A DNA stretch of 41,340 bases from Fusobacterium sp. JB019 (GCA_030673965.1 JAUTCN010000001.1:1-41340), one strand, 5' to 3'. Shown: positions 25,886 through 37,372, numbered from the stretch's first letter. The notes: generated by a model not told the origin, from the sequence alone. Program-made: numbers and translations.

Positions 25886-25921
25886 AAAAAGAGTCAATCT
25901 TAATATTCTAAGATTGACTCT
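25886..25921 (-). terminator. Terminator of the small transcription unit
   Basis: A perfect 13-bp stem (AGAGTCAATCTTA / TAAGATTGACTCT) with a 6-base loop, followed on the minus strand by TTTTTG. It ends a transcript starting near 26,144, not the ATP synthase operon, which has its own terminator. Confidence 0.85.
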
Positions 25922-25961
25922 AAAATAATTTGTTTACTTATGTTTTTCTACATAAATGAAA

Positions 25962-26114
25962 TTATACACATTTATCAAATAGATTTATACATAAAAGATT
26001 AAATATATTTTTTAAACTACCTAGAATTTTATTTGTAATATTTATTGATATTATTATGTTTATTATTAATATGCTTATTATAATTATTATAAATAATCTA
26101 TTTAGTAGTAACAT
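25962..26114 (-). CDS. Putative 50-residue hydrophobic small protein
   Basis: ATG at 26114-26112, TAA at 25964-25962. Residues 4-26 (LNRLFIIIIISILIINIIIS and onward) would form one transmembrane helix; the C-terminal half (NKILGSLKNIFNLLCINLFD) is amphipathic. AAGGAG lies 11 bases upstream, slightly far. It sits in a unit with a perfect promoter and a strong terminator, so transcription is well supported; translation is not. Thirteen of 16 isoleucine codons are ATA, unlike the nearby expressed genes, which may mean slow translation or a non-coding RNA. Its size resembles type I toxins or small membrane proteins, but I recognise no family. Confidence 0.45.
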   Translation of the reverse strand: MLLLNRLFIIIIISILIINIIISINITNKILGSLKNIFNLLCINLFDKCV

Positions 26115-26150
26115 TATATATTCTTCTCCTTCTCTTTTTTATTTTAAGAG

Positions 26151-26179
26151 ATTATATCTGATTCTAATAAAATTGTCAA
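26151..26179 (-). promoter_or_regulatory. Perfect consensus promoter of the small transcription unit
   Basis: On the minus strand TTGACA (26179-26174), exactly 17 bases, then TATAAT (26156-26151). It follows immediately after the atpC terminator and predicts a start near 26,144, hence a transcript of about 260 bases. Confidence 0.88.
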
Positions 26180-26182
26180 GAA

Positions 26183-26215
26183 AAAATAAAAAAAGATGCA
26201 TATACATCTTTTTTT
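26183..26215 (-). terminator. Terminator of the ATP synthase operon
   Basis: AAAAAAAGATG pairs with CATCTTTTTTT around CATATA, followed by T-rich sequence on the minus strand. The stem begins at the atpC stop codon. Confidence 0.8.
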
Positions 26216-26621
26216 ACAATAATCTTTCTGCAACTCTTACTTTTACTAAAGCATCTTGCAAAGATTTTTGAGCCATCACTATTTGTTTATCCTCATTTAA
26301 TTTTTCTAATTTTTTCTGCGCAAACTCTAGTTCTTTCTTAGCTTGCAATAAATCTATTTCATCTGGTAACATAGCTTCATCTACTATAATTAAAACTTTT
26401 TCTTTATTAATTTCTAAAAAACCTCCAGAAATATAATAACTTATTTCATCAGATTTATTAAGTCTTATTTTTATTTCATCAGAATATAATCCTGCTACAA
26501 AAGGAGCATGATTAGGTAAAATACCCATATTTCCTTCTGTAGTCTTAAGTAAAATATATTCTACTTCTTTTTCAAATTTTATTCCTAAAGGAGTTATAAT
26601 TTCTAATTTAAAGCTGTTCAT
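26214..26621 (-). CDS. atpC: ATP synthase F1 epsilon subunit
   Basis: A 135-residue epsilon subunit, part of the central stalk that couples rotor to catalytic head and can inhibit ATP hydrolysis. FKLEIITPLGIKFEKEVEYILLKTTEGNMGILPNHAPFVAGL is the beta-sandwich; YYISGGFLEINKEKVLIIVDEA follows, then a helical C-terminal hairpin. Last gene of the operon, two bases after atpD, with AAAGGAGC upstream. Confidence 0.94.
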   Translation of the reverse strand: MNSFKLEIITPLGIKFEKEVEYILLKTTEGNMGILPNHAPFVAGLYSDEIKIRLNKSDEISYYISGGFLEINKEKVLIIVDEAMLPDEIDLLQAKKELEFAQKKLEKLNEDKQIVMAQKSLQDALVKVRVAERLL

Positions 26622-26622
26622 T

Positions 26623-28897
<2,275 letters not shown>

Positions 28898-28909
28898 TTA
28901 CTCACCTCT

Positions 28910-30406
28910 TTATATTTTTTTAAATTTATTAATTTCTTCTGAAATATTCTTTTCTATCTTTTCATCTAAAGAACCCTTTTCTTTTATATTTTTTAATATC
29001 TCTGTTTCTTCTTTTAAGTGACTTATTAATTCTTTTTCAAATTCAGCTACATTTTTCACATCAATATCATCATAAAATCCGTTTGTAACTGCATAAAAAG
29101 AAATAACTTGTTCTTCAACTGAATAAGGTTTATTCTGAGACTGTTTCAACATAGCCATTATTCTATGTCCTCTTTCTAATTGAGCCTTTGTTGCTCTATC
29201 TAAGTCTGATCCAAACTGTGCAAAAGTAAGTAACTCTGTATACTGAGCCAACTCCAATTTAACTTTTGAAGCCACTTGCTTCATAGCTTTTAATTGTGCA
29301 GCTCCCCCGACTCTTGAAACAGAAATTCCTGCATCTATCGCTGGTCTAAATCCAGAATTAAATAATTGGGTATCCAAGAAAATTTGGCCATCAGTTATTG
29401 AAATTACATTTGTTGGAATATAGGCTGCTACATCCCCAGCTTGAGTTTCTATAATTGGTAGTGCTGTTATTGAACCTCCACCTAATTCATCAGAAAGTTT
29501 TGCTGCTCTTTCTAATAATCTAGAATGTAAATAAAATACATCTCCTGGATATGCTTCTCTTCCAGGTGGTCTTTTTAATAATAACGACATCTCTCTATAT
29601 GCAACTGCATGTTTTGTTAAATCATCATAAATTATTAAAACATCTTCTCCTTTATCCATAAAATACTCTGCCATAGAAACTCCTGCATAAGGAGCTATAT
29701 ATTGTAGTGGAGCCGCTTCAGAAGCCGTTGCAGAAACAATTGTAGTATATTCCATCGCTCCTAAATCTTCTAATTTTTTATATATTTGTGCTACTGTAGA
29801 CCTTTTTTGTCCTATTGCTACATAAATACATTTTACTCCTGTATTCTTTTGATTTATTATTGCATCAATAGCTATAGCTGTTTTTCCTGTTTGTCTATCT
29901 CCTATAATAAGTTCTCTTTGACCTTTACCTATAGGAACCATACCATCTATTGATTTTATTCCAGTTTGAAGTGGTTCGTATACTGGTTGTCTTGAAATTA
30001 TACCTGATGCTTTTCTTTCTAACTCCATATACTTTTCTATTTTGACACTTCCCTTACCATCAATAGGTTCTCCAAGAGCATTTACAACTCTTCCTAAAAA
30101 TTCTTCTCCTGCAGGAATAGATACAATTCTACCTGTTGATTTTACTTCATCTCCTTCTTTAATTTTAGTAAAATCCCCTAAAATAATAACTCCTACATTG
30201 TTTTCTTCTAAATTTAAAATCATTCCCATAACTTTATCTGGAAATTCCAATATCTCTCCAGCTTTAGCATCACTTAGTCCGTAAACTCTTGCAATACCAT
30301 CTCCTACCTCTAATACAGAGCCTGAAGTTTTTATATTTAAAATCTTTTTATAGTTTTCTATCTCATTTTTTATAATGTTGCTGACTTCTTCCGGTCTGAT
30401 ATTCAA
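28910..30406 (-). CDS. atpA: ATP synthase F1 alpha subunit
   Basis: A 498-residue non-catalytic nucleotide-binding subunit. The P-loop [10 protein letters not shown] lies at about 169-178, followed by [34 protein letters not shown]-like sequence (here [20 protein letters not shown]) and the arginine-finger region [11 protein letters not shown]. It starts at TTG, with GGAGGTG six bases upstream; no ATG is near. Length is typical. Confidence 0.95.
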   Translation of the reverse strand: MNIRPEEVSNIIKNEIENYKKILNIKTSGSVLEVGDGIARVYGLSDAKAGEILEFPDKVMGMILNLEENNVGVIILGDFTKIKEGDEVKSTGRIVSIPAGEEFLGRVVNALGEPIDGKGSVKIEKYMELERKASGIISRQPVYEPLQTGIKSIDGMVPIGKGQRELIIGDRQTGKTAIAIDAIINQKNTGVKCIYVAIGQKRSTVAQIYKKLEDLGAMEYTTIVSATASEAAPLQYIAPYAGVSMAEYFMDKGEDVLIIYDDLTKHAVAYREMSLLLKRPPGREAYPGDVFYLHSRLLERAAKLSDELGGGSITALPIIETQAGDVAAYIPTNVISITDGQIFLDTQLFNSGFRPAIDAGISVSRVGGAAQLKAMKQVASKVKLELAQYTELLTFAQFGSDLDRATKAQLERGHRIMAMLKQSQNKPYSVEEQVISFYAVTNGFYDDIDVKNVAEFEKELISHLKEETEILKNIKEKGSLDEKIEKNISEEINKFKKI

Positions 30407-30433
30407 CTATTACACCTCCGATTATGTGTATTT

Positions 30434-30961
30434 TTAGTTTTTATGAACTAATAAATCTAACTGAGTTCTGATAGTTCCATCTATTATTTTATCTCCTATC
30501 TTTAGTATTCCCCCACCAATTATAGATTTATCTATAATAACTTTTAAATTTATTTTTTTTCTAGTTCTTTTTTCTAAATTTTTTACAAGTTTTGATTTTT
30601 GATTTTCTGAAATTTCTTGGGCAAAAATAGCTTCTACATCTATTATTTTATTTTTCAAATAATAAATCTTTAAATATTCTGCCACTATTTCTTTTATATT
30701 TTCTATTCTTCCTTTAAATAAAATATATAATAATATATTTTTTATTTCTTCATTTTCATCTATAAAAATTTTTTCTATTACTTTTTCTTTTTCTTCCACT
30801 AGTATTAATGGATTATCTAAAATATTTTTTAAATCAGTATTGGTTAAATATAATTCCATTGTTTTATTAAGTGCGTCATAGATTTCCTTTACTTTGTTCT
30901 TAGATTCTGCCACTGAAAAAATTGCTTCTGCATATCTTCTTCCAATTATTTTTTCTGACAT
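30434..30961 (-). CDS. atpH: ATP synthase F1 delta subunit
   Basis: A 175-residue peripheral-stalk subunit linking the b dimer to the top of the alpha-beta head. IIGRRYAEAIFSVAESKNKVKEIYDAL is the N-terminal helical bundle; DKSIIGGGILKIGDKIIDGTIRTQLDLL is the conserved C-terminal motif. Its ATG shares one base with the atpF stop (TAATG), so the two are coupled. Confidence 0.92.
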   Translation of the reverse strand: MSEKIIGRRYAEAIFSVAESKNKVKEIYDALNKTMELYLTNTDLKNILDNPLILVEEKEKVIEKIFIDENEEIKNILLYILFKGRIENIKEIVAEYLKIYYLKNKIIDVEAIFAQEISENQKSKLVKNLEKRTRKKINLKVIIDKSIIGGGILKIGDKIIDGTIRTQLDLLVHKN

Positions 30962-31470
30962 TATTCTTCACCTAGCTCATTTATAAAGTTATTAATTAAT
31001 TTGTTGCTATGTTTAGAATCTAATTTTTCTTTTATTATTTTTTCAGCTAATTTAACAGCTAAAGCTTGCATTTCTTCTCTTATTTCTCCTTTAGCTCTAG
31101 CTTTCATTTTTCCTACTTCTATTTCAGCACTTTTTAATATTTTATCTCTTTGAGAAGTTGCCCCTCTTAAAATTTCTTCTTTTCTTTGATCTGCTTTTTT
31201 TTCTGCAGTTAATATCATTTCATTAGCTTGCTTTTTCGCCTCTTTTAATTGTTTTTCAGCTTCTTCTTTTTCTAGTTTTGCTTCCTCTTTATTTTTTCTT
31301 GCTTCTTCTAAATCATTTGATATTATATCTTTTCTTGTTTTTAATATCTTATTTAATGGCTTTTTTAAATATTTATTAAATATCGCAATTAATACTAAAA
31401 AGTTTATTATTTGCCAAAACATATTTATATCAATAGAAATAGCGGGCATTGTTTGTGCTGCCAAATTCAT
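30961..31470 (-). CDS. atpF: ATP synthase F0 b subunit
   Basis: A 169-residue stator subunit. Residues 17-35 (MFWQIINFLVLIAIFNKYL) form the membrane anchor. They are followed by KKPLNKILKTRKDII and a long charged coiled coil to near residue 140 that dimerises and reaches delta. AAAGGAGG precedes the ATG. Confidence 0.93.
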   Translation of the reverse strand: MNLAAQTMPAISIDINMFWQIINFLVLIAIFNKYLKKPLNKILKTRKDIISNDLEEARKNKEEAKLEKEEAEKQLKEAKKQANEMILTAEKKADQRKEEILRGATSQRDKILKSAEIEVGKMKARAKGEIREEMQALAVKLAEKIIKEKLDSKHSNKLINNFINELGEE

Positions 31471-31496
31471 TACCTCCTTTCAACATTAAATTATAT

Positions 31497-31775
<279 letters not shown>

Positions 31776-31799
31776 CTACCTCCTAATTTATTTTTATTA

Positions 31800-32600
31800 C
31801 TAATCTTTTATCGAATCACCTAAAGAACTTTGTATGTGAACTATTGACAACATTACAAAAACAAAGCTTTGAACTACCCCACTAAACAAATCAAAATATA
31901 AGTGAAGTGGTGCCGGAATAACCGCTGGAGCTGCTTTATATAATAACCCCATAATAACCATACCTGCAAACATATTTCCAAATAATCTGAAAGACATGTT
32001 AATTGGTTTTGCTATTTCCCCAACTATATTTAATGGCAATAAAATAGGAACAGGACTTGCAAATCCTTTTATATAACCAATCAATCCTGAATTCTTTATA
32101 TTTGTTCCTATAAAAACAACTGCTGTTAATAATGCTAAGCCGACAGTAGTATTTAAATCTGCTGTAGGTGTTCTAAAAGCAGGATAAAATTTTATGCTCT
32201 CATTCCCAAATTTAGAAAACCAAGGTATTGGAAAAAATGTAAGAATATTTCCCGATAATATAAATAAAAATAGACAAGAAATAAAACTTATAAACTTATC
32301 TTTATATTTTCCCAATGACTGAAAAATTAAATCATCTAAAAAACCTAATAAAGATTCTAATAAAATTTGTAATTTAGTTTTAGGAATTATTTCTAATTTT
32401 CTTGTTCCTATTTTAAAGATTAAAAATAAAACTATCATACAAAACCAACTACCTACTACCGTCATAGTAACCGGTAACCCAAACTCTCCATTTCCTACAT
32501 CCATTGCTAAAGGAACTTGATGTAAAAATTTAGGCAATGGTACAAAAAATGCTATTTTAGGTCCTTCCACTAGAGGTGGGGTAAAAAAACTTATATTCAT
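31800..32600 (-). CDS. atpB: ATP synthase F0 a subunit
   Basis: A 266-residue multi-helix stator channel subunit. PINMSFRLFGNMFAGMVIMGLL contains the essential Arg205 that faces the c-ring ion site; PTADLNTTVGLALLTAVVFI and the final LFSGVVQSFVFVMLSIVHIQ are also conserved. Its ATG overlaps the atpI stop (ATGA). AGGAGGAAAG is the ribosome site. Confidence 0.95.
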   Translation of the reverse strand: MNISFFTPPLVEGPKIAFFVPLPKFLHQVPLAMDVGNGEFGLPVTMTVVGSWFCMIVLFLIFKIGTRKLEIIPKTKLQILLESLLGFLDDLIFQSLGKYKDKFISFISCLFLFILSGNILTFFPIPWFSKFGNESIKFYPAFRTPTADLNTTVGLALLTAVVFIGTNIKNSGLIGYIKGFASPVPILLPLNIVGEIAKPINMSFRLFGNMFAGMVIMGLLYKAAPAVIPAPLHLYFDLFSGVVQSFVFVMLSIVHIQSSLGDSIKD

Positions 32601-32986
32601 ATCTTTCCTCCTCTGTTATTTTTTTTATATTTTAATTTAGATATTTTAGTTTGAATCATAATAATAAATATATTAAATCTTATATTAAAAAGTCCTATTG
32701 CTGCTGCTGCAATATATTGTAGACCTCCAAAATATCCCATAACTAAAAACGTTAATAAATATAATAAATATCTTTTCCCATAACTTATAAATGTATTTCT
32801 TTTTATATTATTTGAAAATAAAATACTTTCAGTTTCTAGACACAACATATAAAAGGTTAAAACAGAAACTAATGAACTCACAAACATCCCTATATAAACT
32901 ACAGGATTTCTTATTAAAATTCCATATATTAAAATTATAATCGATGCTCTTAAACTTCTTTTTATAATTTTTTTTAATTGTTCCAT
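32597..32986 (-). CDS. atpI: ATP synthase accessory protein AtpI
   Basis: About 129 residues with four hydrophobic segments (SIIILIYGILI; VYIGMFVSSLVSVLTFYML; YLLYLLTFLVMGYFGG; IAAAAIGLFNIRFNIFIIM). AtpI proteins help assemble the c ring, and in sodium-type synthases atpI precedes atpB as here. The sequence itself is poorly conserved, so position is the main evidence. GGGGAGG lies just before the ATG at 32986; an in-frame ATG at 32998 has no ribosome site. Confidence 0.78.
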   Translation of the reverse strand: MEQLKKIIKRSLRASIIILIYGILIRNPVVYIGMFVSSLVSVLTFYMLCLETESILFSNNIKRNTFISYGKRYLLYLLTFLVMGYFGGLQYIAAAAIGLFNIRFNIFIIMIQTKISKLKYKKNNRGGKI

Positions 32987-33058
32987 TTTCCTCCCCATAT
33001 TTTACAATATATTTATGTATACCATAATTTTTTAAATTAATAAAGTTTATTTTTATTA

Positions 33059-33268
33059 TTATTTCTTAAATATCATTTTATACGCACTATACAGACCATT
33101 TATTACTCCAAATACTATTAAAACTATCAATATCAAGGTGCTTTTAAAAAAATATTTTTCTATAATTTTATAAATAATTACAGAAAAAATTATAGAAAAA
33201 ATTATTGTTAATCCAATTGTTCCTATTAAATTAAAATATTTTAAAATTTCATTATTGAGTTTAAGCAT
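33059..33268 (-). CDS. atpZ: AtpZ-like small membrane protein
   Basis: A 69-residue protein with two transmembrane helices (IGTIGLTIIFSIIFSVIIY and STLILIVLIVFGVINGLYSAY), the size and layout of AtpZ, an accessory protein of F-type synthases. The last helix followed by YKMIFKK fits the family. TAGGAG is upstream. It starts nine bases after the methyltransferase gene, suggesting that the ATP synthase genes are transcribed from further upstream. Confidence 0.65.
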   Translation of the reverse strand: MLKLNNEILKYFNLIGTIGLTIIFSIIFSVIIYKIIEKYFFKSTLILIVLIVFGVINGLYSAYKMIFKK

Positions 33269-33277
33269 TTTTATCTC

Positions 33278-33988
33278 CTAAATTTTTTTTAAAACAAAAA
33301 ATTTTCTTTCTCCTGCTAATCTGTTATTTTTAAATACATCTTGCTTTTTTAAACCACTAATTTTAATAACTCTTTCAATCTCTTCATCTGTAAAGATTTT
33401 TTTTTCATAATACTCTTCATATTTTTCATATAAATTATCTTCATTCTTTAAAAAATATGTTGCTTCAATTACATCCAAAGAAGTTTCTTCATATTTTTCA
33501 TGTTCCCATATTACTGAAAAATCTTCTCTTACATCTGCAAAGATACCATTTGAAAACATTTTATCCATAAAGTTTCTATCAACAACATCAAATACATAAA
33601 TACCTCCTGGTTCAAGTGAATTTTTAACACTATTTAATGTATCTAACAACTCTTCTAAACTTGTTAAATGATTTATTGTATCAAAGAAAGAAAAAATAAC
33701 ATCATATTTTTCATAAGTATCAAATTCTCTCATATCCCCCAAATATAATCTTACATTTTCACATTTTTCATTCGCTCTATTTAACATATGTTCTGATAAA
33801 TCTAAACCTGAACAAGTATATTTATTGGATAATCTTTTTAAAATTTCTCCTGTTCCACATCCTAAATCTAATATTTTTCTTGCTTCATTTAAATTTTTTT
33901 TTATATTCTCTTCTAATAATTCTGTCCATTCATCATAATTACAAAATTCCATAAATTTATCATAAACCTTTGAAAAATTTTTATACAT
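33278..33988 (-). CDS. Class I SAM-dependent methyltransferase
   Basis: A 236-residue protein with a Rossmann-type methyltransferase domain. KILDLGCGTGEILKRL is motif I (SAM binding), CSGLDLSEHML motif II, VRLYLGDMREFD and YDVIFSFFDTINHLTS motifs III-IV. The substrate is unknown; small-molecule or protein methylation are both possible. AGGAG precedes the ATG. It sits directly between glmM and the ATP synthase genes. Confidence 0.87.
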   Translation of the reverse strand: MYKNFSKVYDKFMEFCNYDEWTELLEENIKKNLNEARKILDLGCGTGEILKRLSNKYTCSGLDLSEHMLNRANEKCENVRLYLGDMREFDTYEKYDVIFSFFDTINHLTSLEELLDTLNSVKNSLEPGGIYVFDVVDRNFMDKMFSNGIFADVREDFSVIWEHEKYEETSLDVIEATYFLKNEDNLYEKYEEYYEKKIFTDEEIERVIKISGLKKQDVFKNNRLAGERKFFVLKKI

Positions 33989-34000
33989 ATCTTCTCCTAT

Positions 34001-34039
34001 TTTTTAAAAAAAGTGATAATTTTCACTATCACTTTTTTC
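34001..34039 (-). terminator. Terminator of the glmM operon
   Basis: AAAAAAGTGATA pairs with TATCACTTTTTT across an 8-base loop and continues as a T-run on the minus strand. It ends just upstream of the methyltransferase ribosome site. Confidence 0.85.
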
Positions 34040-34043
34040 TTAA

Positions 34044-35405
34044 TTATCTTAATTGTTCTTTTACTGTTTCTGCTAAAAACTCTGCTATATCTAATACTTT
34101 TTTAGAATCATTTCCCTCAACCATGACTCTTATTATTGGTTCTGTTCCTGAAGTTCTAACTAGTATTCTTCCATCGTTTCCTAATTCTTTTTCTTTTAAT
34201 TCTATTTGCTTTAATATCTCTTGATTTTTATTCCATGTATTTTTTTTACTATTATCTCCAACATTTACATTTATTAATTTTTGAGGCCATTCAGGTATTT
34301 TTGAAACAATTTCACCTAGTTTAATTTTACTATCTCTTAACACTTCAACAAGCTTTAATGAAGTCTGTATCCCATCTCCTGTAGTTCCATAATCTAGTAA
34401 AATTATATGACCTGATTGCTCTCCTCCTAAATTTAAAGCTTGATTTCTCATTTTTTCTAAAACATATCTATCTCCAACATTTGCTCTAACTAATACTATG
34501 CCATTTTCATTTAAATAAGATTCAAATCCCATATTGCTCATTACTGTAGTAACCACTTTATTTCCATTTAGATTATTATTGTTTTTCATATTTACTGCTA
34601 ATGCTGCTATTATTTTATCTCCATCAACTATTTTCCCTTTTTCATCAACAGCTATTAATCTATCTGCATCTCCATCGTATGCAAGTCCTAAATCAGCATC
34701 ATATCCTATAACAACTTTGGATAAAATTTCTGGATGAGTTGACCCGCATCTAACATTTATATTCTTACCATTAGGAGCATCATTTATTACTACTATTTCA
34801 GCACCTAAAGATAAAAAAACTTCTTTTGCTACTCTATAGGCAGAGCCATTAGCTGCATCTAATATTATTTTCATTCCATTGAAATCACCTTTGACAATTG
34901 ATTTTAAATGATCTCTATATAAAAAATAGTCATCTTCTGCATACTTAAATTTTCCAACTTCATCTCCATTTAAAGGATTTTTTATAATCTCCTGTAGACT
35001 ATCCATATATCCTTCTAATTCTTCTTCTATTTTATCTAATAATTTACATCCATCGCTACCAAAAATTTTAATCCCATTATCTTTAGCTGGATTATGAGAA
35101 GCTGAAATCATTATTCCTGCTGCTGCACCTTTGGTTTGAGTAATATAAGCTACTCCTGGAGTTGGTAACACTCCTACAAAATCTATATTTATACCCATCG
35201 ATGTTAACCCTGCAGTCAAAGCTGACCTCAACATATATCCTGATATTCTTGTATCTGATCCCATTATCACTTTTATTTTCTTCTTGTTTTTATTTTCTTT
35301 TTTCAAATAATAACCTAAAGCATAGCCCAATTTCATAGCTAAATTAGCTGTTAATTCTTTATTTGCTTCTCCTCTTATTCCATCTGTTCCAAAATATTTT
35401 CTCAT
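34044..35405 (-). CDS. glmM: Phosphoglucosamine mutase
   Basis: A 453-residue phosphohexomutase converting glucosamine-6-phosphate to glucosamine-1-phosphate for UDP-GlcNAc, hence for peptidoglycan and LPS. MRKYFGTDGIRGEANKEL opens it; MISASHNPAKDNGIK contains catalytic Ser103; YDGDADR is the metal loop and GEQSGHI the sugar loop; RTSGTEPIIRVM binds phosphate. ATG overlaps the preceding gene's stop by four bases. Confidence 0.96.
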   Translation of the reverse strand: MRKYFGTDGIRGEANKELTANLAMKLGYALGYYLKKENKNKKKIKVIMGSDTRISGYMLRSALTAGLTSMGINIDFVGVLPTPGVAYITQTKGAAAGIMISASHNPAKDNGIKIFGSDGCKLLDKIEEELEGYMDSLQEIIKNPLNGDEVGKFKYAEDDYFLYRDHLKSIVKGDFNGMKIILDAANGSAYRVAKEVFLSLGAEIVVINDAPNGKNINVRCGSTHPEILSKVVIGYDADLGLAYDGDADRLIAVDEKGKIVDGDKIIAALAVNMKNNNNLNGNKVVTTVMSNMGFESYLNENGIVLVRANVGDRYVLEKMRNQALNLGGEQSGHIILLDYGTTGDGIQTSLKLVEVLRDSKIKLGEIVSKIPEWPQKLINVNVGDNSKKNTWNKNQEILKQIELKEKELGNDGRILVRTSGTEPIIRVMVEGNDSKKVLDIAEFLAETVKEQLR

Positions 35406-35941
35406 CTTTTTCTCCTTCTAATTAACAATTTTTCTCCAATAATTCCTGTTATTAATCCTGATATACATCCTAACATAAGAAAACCTAATATAAAAAAAAT
35501 AATATATCTACTTCTAATTTCAATATTTCTGAATAATAATATATATACAACTACTAACTGAGTTAAATTATGAATTAAAGCAGAAAACATGCTTATTGAA
35601 ATTAAGGTTAATTTTTCTCTATATATATATAAACCTACCATTATGCAAAAACTTATTAGCCCGGAAGTTAAGCTTATTATAAAACCTGGACTAAATAATG
35701 TCCCTAGCATTATTCCCTGTATTACTATCCTAAAAACAACCACCTCAACTGCCATTCTTTTATCAAATTTTTCTAAAGCTATTATAGTCCCTAAATTAGC
35801 CAATCCTATCTTCATCCAAGGAAATGGCTTTGGAATAATTGCTTCTAATAAAGATAAGTATAAGGAAATTAATATTAATAAAATCAGATATCTTTCTCTG
35901 TATAAATTATTTTTCACTCTATCCCTCTCAAACTTTACCAT
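35402..35941 (-). CDS. Gx transporter family membrane protein (HepST component I-like)
   Basis: A 179-residue protein with about five hydrophobic segments (LILLILISLYLSLLEAIIP; the PWMKIGLANLGTIIALEKFD motif; IVIQGIMLGTLFSPGFIISL; IHNLTQLVVVYILLF; IIFFILGFLMLGCISGLITGII). The E-x2-IP-x3-PWMKIGLAN signature is that of the Gx/heptaprenyl diphosphate synthase component I family, likely an S-component-like transporter. Its ligand is unknown. It overlaps glmM by 4 bases (ATGA) and the upstream acetyltransferase by 14. Confidence 0.8.
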   Translation of the reverse strand: MVKFERDRVKNNLYRERYLILLILISLYLSLLEAIIPKPFPWMKIGLANLGTIIALEKFDKRMAVEVVVFRIVIQGIMLGTLFSPGFIISLTSGLISFCIMVGLYIYREKLTLISISMFSALIHNLTQLVVVYILLFRNIEIRSRYIIFFILGFLMLGCISGLITGIIGEKLLIRRRKR

Positions 35942-36359
35942 TAGAAAATAACATTAATATTGCTGCTTCTTTATTCTTGTAATAACCTTTTCTTTTACCA
36001 ATTATTTTAAAGTCATTTTCTTTATAAAAAGAAATTGCTGAGAAATTGGTCTCTCTAACTTCTAAAAATATATTCTTTCCTATCTTTTTTATATTTGTTA
36101 TTATTTTTTTTCCTAATCCTTTATTTCTTTGTGATTCTAAAACTCCTATTTTCATTACTTCAATATCTTCACTATTATCAAAAATAATTATATATCCTTT
36201 TATCCCTGAATGATCTATTAAAAAAAAGCAACTATAATTTTCCAAAAAAAATAATTCTTCTATTTGTTTAAAAGAATAAGATTCTTCCTTAAAAATTTTT
36301 TTTTCTATTTCATATAATTTTTCTGTATCTTCTTTATTTACTATTTTTCTTAATTTCAT
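35928..36359 (-). CDS. GNAT acetyltransferase, RimI-like
   Basis: About 143 residues from the ATG at 36359, whose first base lies in the lepB stop (TAATG). MKIGVLESQRNKGLGKKIITNI carries the acetyl-CoA loop (Q-R-N-K-G-L-G), and FLEVRETNFSAISFYKENDFKIIGKRKGYY with the late tyrosines matches RimI, which acetylates the N-terminal alanine of ribosomal protein S18. The open frame extends upstream to 36392, but those residues lie inside lepB and lack a ribosome site. Confidence 0.8.
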   Translation of the reverse strand: MKLRKIVNKEDTEKLYEIEKKIFKEESYSFKQIEELFFLENYSCFFLIDHSGIKGYIIIFDNSEDIEVMKIGVLESQRNKGLGKKIITNIKKIGKNIFLEVRETNFSAISFYKENDFKIIGKRKGYYKNKEAAILMLFSNGKV

Positions 36360-37282
36360 TATTTTAATATTCCTACTTTTTTTATTGGCCAAAATCTTAT
36401 AAAAGCTTTTCCTCTTATTCTACTTTCTTTTACGAATCCCCACATTCTAGAATCATAACTTCCATTAGTATTATCACCTAAAGCTAAAAAATAATCATCT
36501 TTTAATTTCACTTCTATAATCTGTCCTTTTATTAATTCTTTTAAAAGTTGGTCTTTATGTATAAAATCTAAAATCATACCAGTTCTTTTTCCATTTAAGT
36601 AAAATTCTACTTCTGGTAAAATTTGTTTTATTTGAGAAGAATCTTTTAATAAAACTTCTTGAATTTCACTAATATCTACATTAATTTTTTTATATGCCTC
36701 ATTATAATTTATTTTAGGAACTATTTTTAATATATCTCCTTTTTTAGGAACTCTCCATTCTTTATTTCCCAAATCTCCTAAAGGCGTATATTCTCTTGAA
36801 TTTATTTTTTTATCATTTATATACAAATGATTATCTTTTATTTGAACCTTTTCTCCTGGTAAACCCATGATTCTCTTTGTATATAAAACTTTATTTTCTA
36901 ATGGTTCTTTAAATACTACTATTTCTTCTCTTTTAGGAGCTCTAAATTTATAAGAAATCATATTTCCAAAAAGTCTATCTCCTGGCATTATAGTTTTTTC
37001 CATAGACCCTGTAGGCACCATAAAATTACCCAAGTAAAATCTCTGAATAATTAAAACTAATATAATTGCAGTTCCAAAAGATTCTATTATTTTTAATATT
37101 TTTAATAGCATAGTCTTTAATATTTTATTTTCTATTTTAAATTTCTTGCAAATAAATTCAGTAAAATTCTCTATTTTTGAAATTAAAATTTTATTAATTT
37201 GTTTTTCTTTAATAAAAATATAAATAAAAAATAAAGTTAAAATCAAATAAAACCCACCATATAGTATACTTTTTATGTTCAT
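36359..37282 (-). CDS. lepB: Signal peptidase I
   Basis: A 307-residue membrane protease that removes signal peptides after export. Two N-terminal hydrophobic segments (residues 7-25 and about 68-82) place the catalytic domain outside. MVPTGSMEKTIMPGD contains nucleophile Ser93, KVLYTKRIMGLPGEKVQI contains the lysine base Lys136, and LGDNTNGSYDSRMWG is box E. An insertion of about 80 residues separates boxes D and E. A TGA-TAAAAT extended -10 lies at 37325-37317. Confidence 0.94.
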   Translation of the reverse strand: MNIKSILYGGFYLILTLFFIYIFIKEKQINKILISKIENFTEFICKKFKIENKILKTMLLKILKIIESFGTAIILVLIIQRFYLGNFMVPTGSMEKTIMPGDRLFGNMISYKFRAPKREEIVVFKEPLENKVLYTKRIMGLPGEKVQIKDNHLYINDKKINSREYTPLGDLGNKEWRVPKKGDILKIVPKINYNEAYKKINVDISEIQEVLLKDSSQIKQILPEVEFYLNGKRTGMILDFIHKDQLLKELIKGQIIEVKLKDDYFLALGDNTNGSYDSRMWGFVKESRIRGKAFIRFWPIKKVGILK

Positions 37283-37334
37283 ATTAGTCCTTTCTTAATT
37301 TTTTTCCATTCAAATTATTTTATCACAAAAAAAG

Positions 37335-37370
37335 AAAAAAAGCTAAAGTAATTAACTTTAGCTTTTTTTG
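37335..37370 (-). terminator. Terminator of rplS
   Basis: AGCTAAAGT pairs with ACTTTAGCT across five bases, flanked by A-run and T-run, immediately downstream of the rplS stop. lepB therefore needs its own promoter or readthrough. Confidence 0.88.
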
Positions 37371-37372
37371 AA

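Noticed and set aside
26056-26271. A 71-codon plus-strand frame antisense to the small transcription unit
   Set aside because: It has no ribosome site or clear promoter, and crosses into the end of atpC and two stem structures. The minus strand carries the proper signals.
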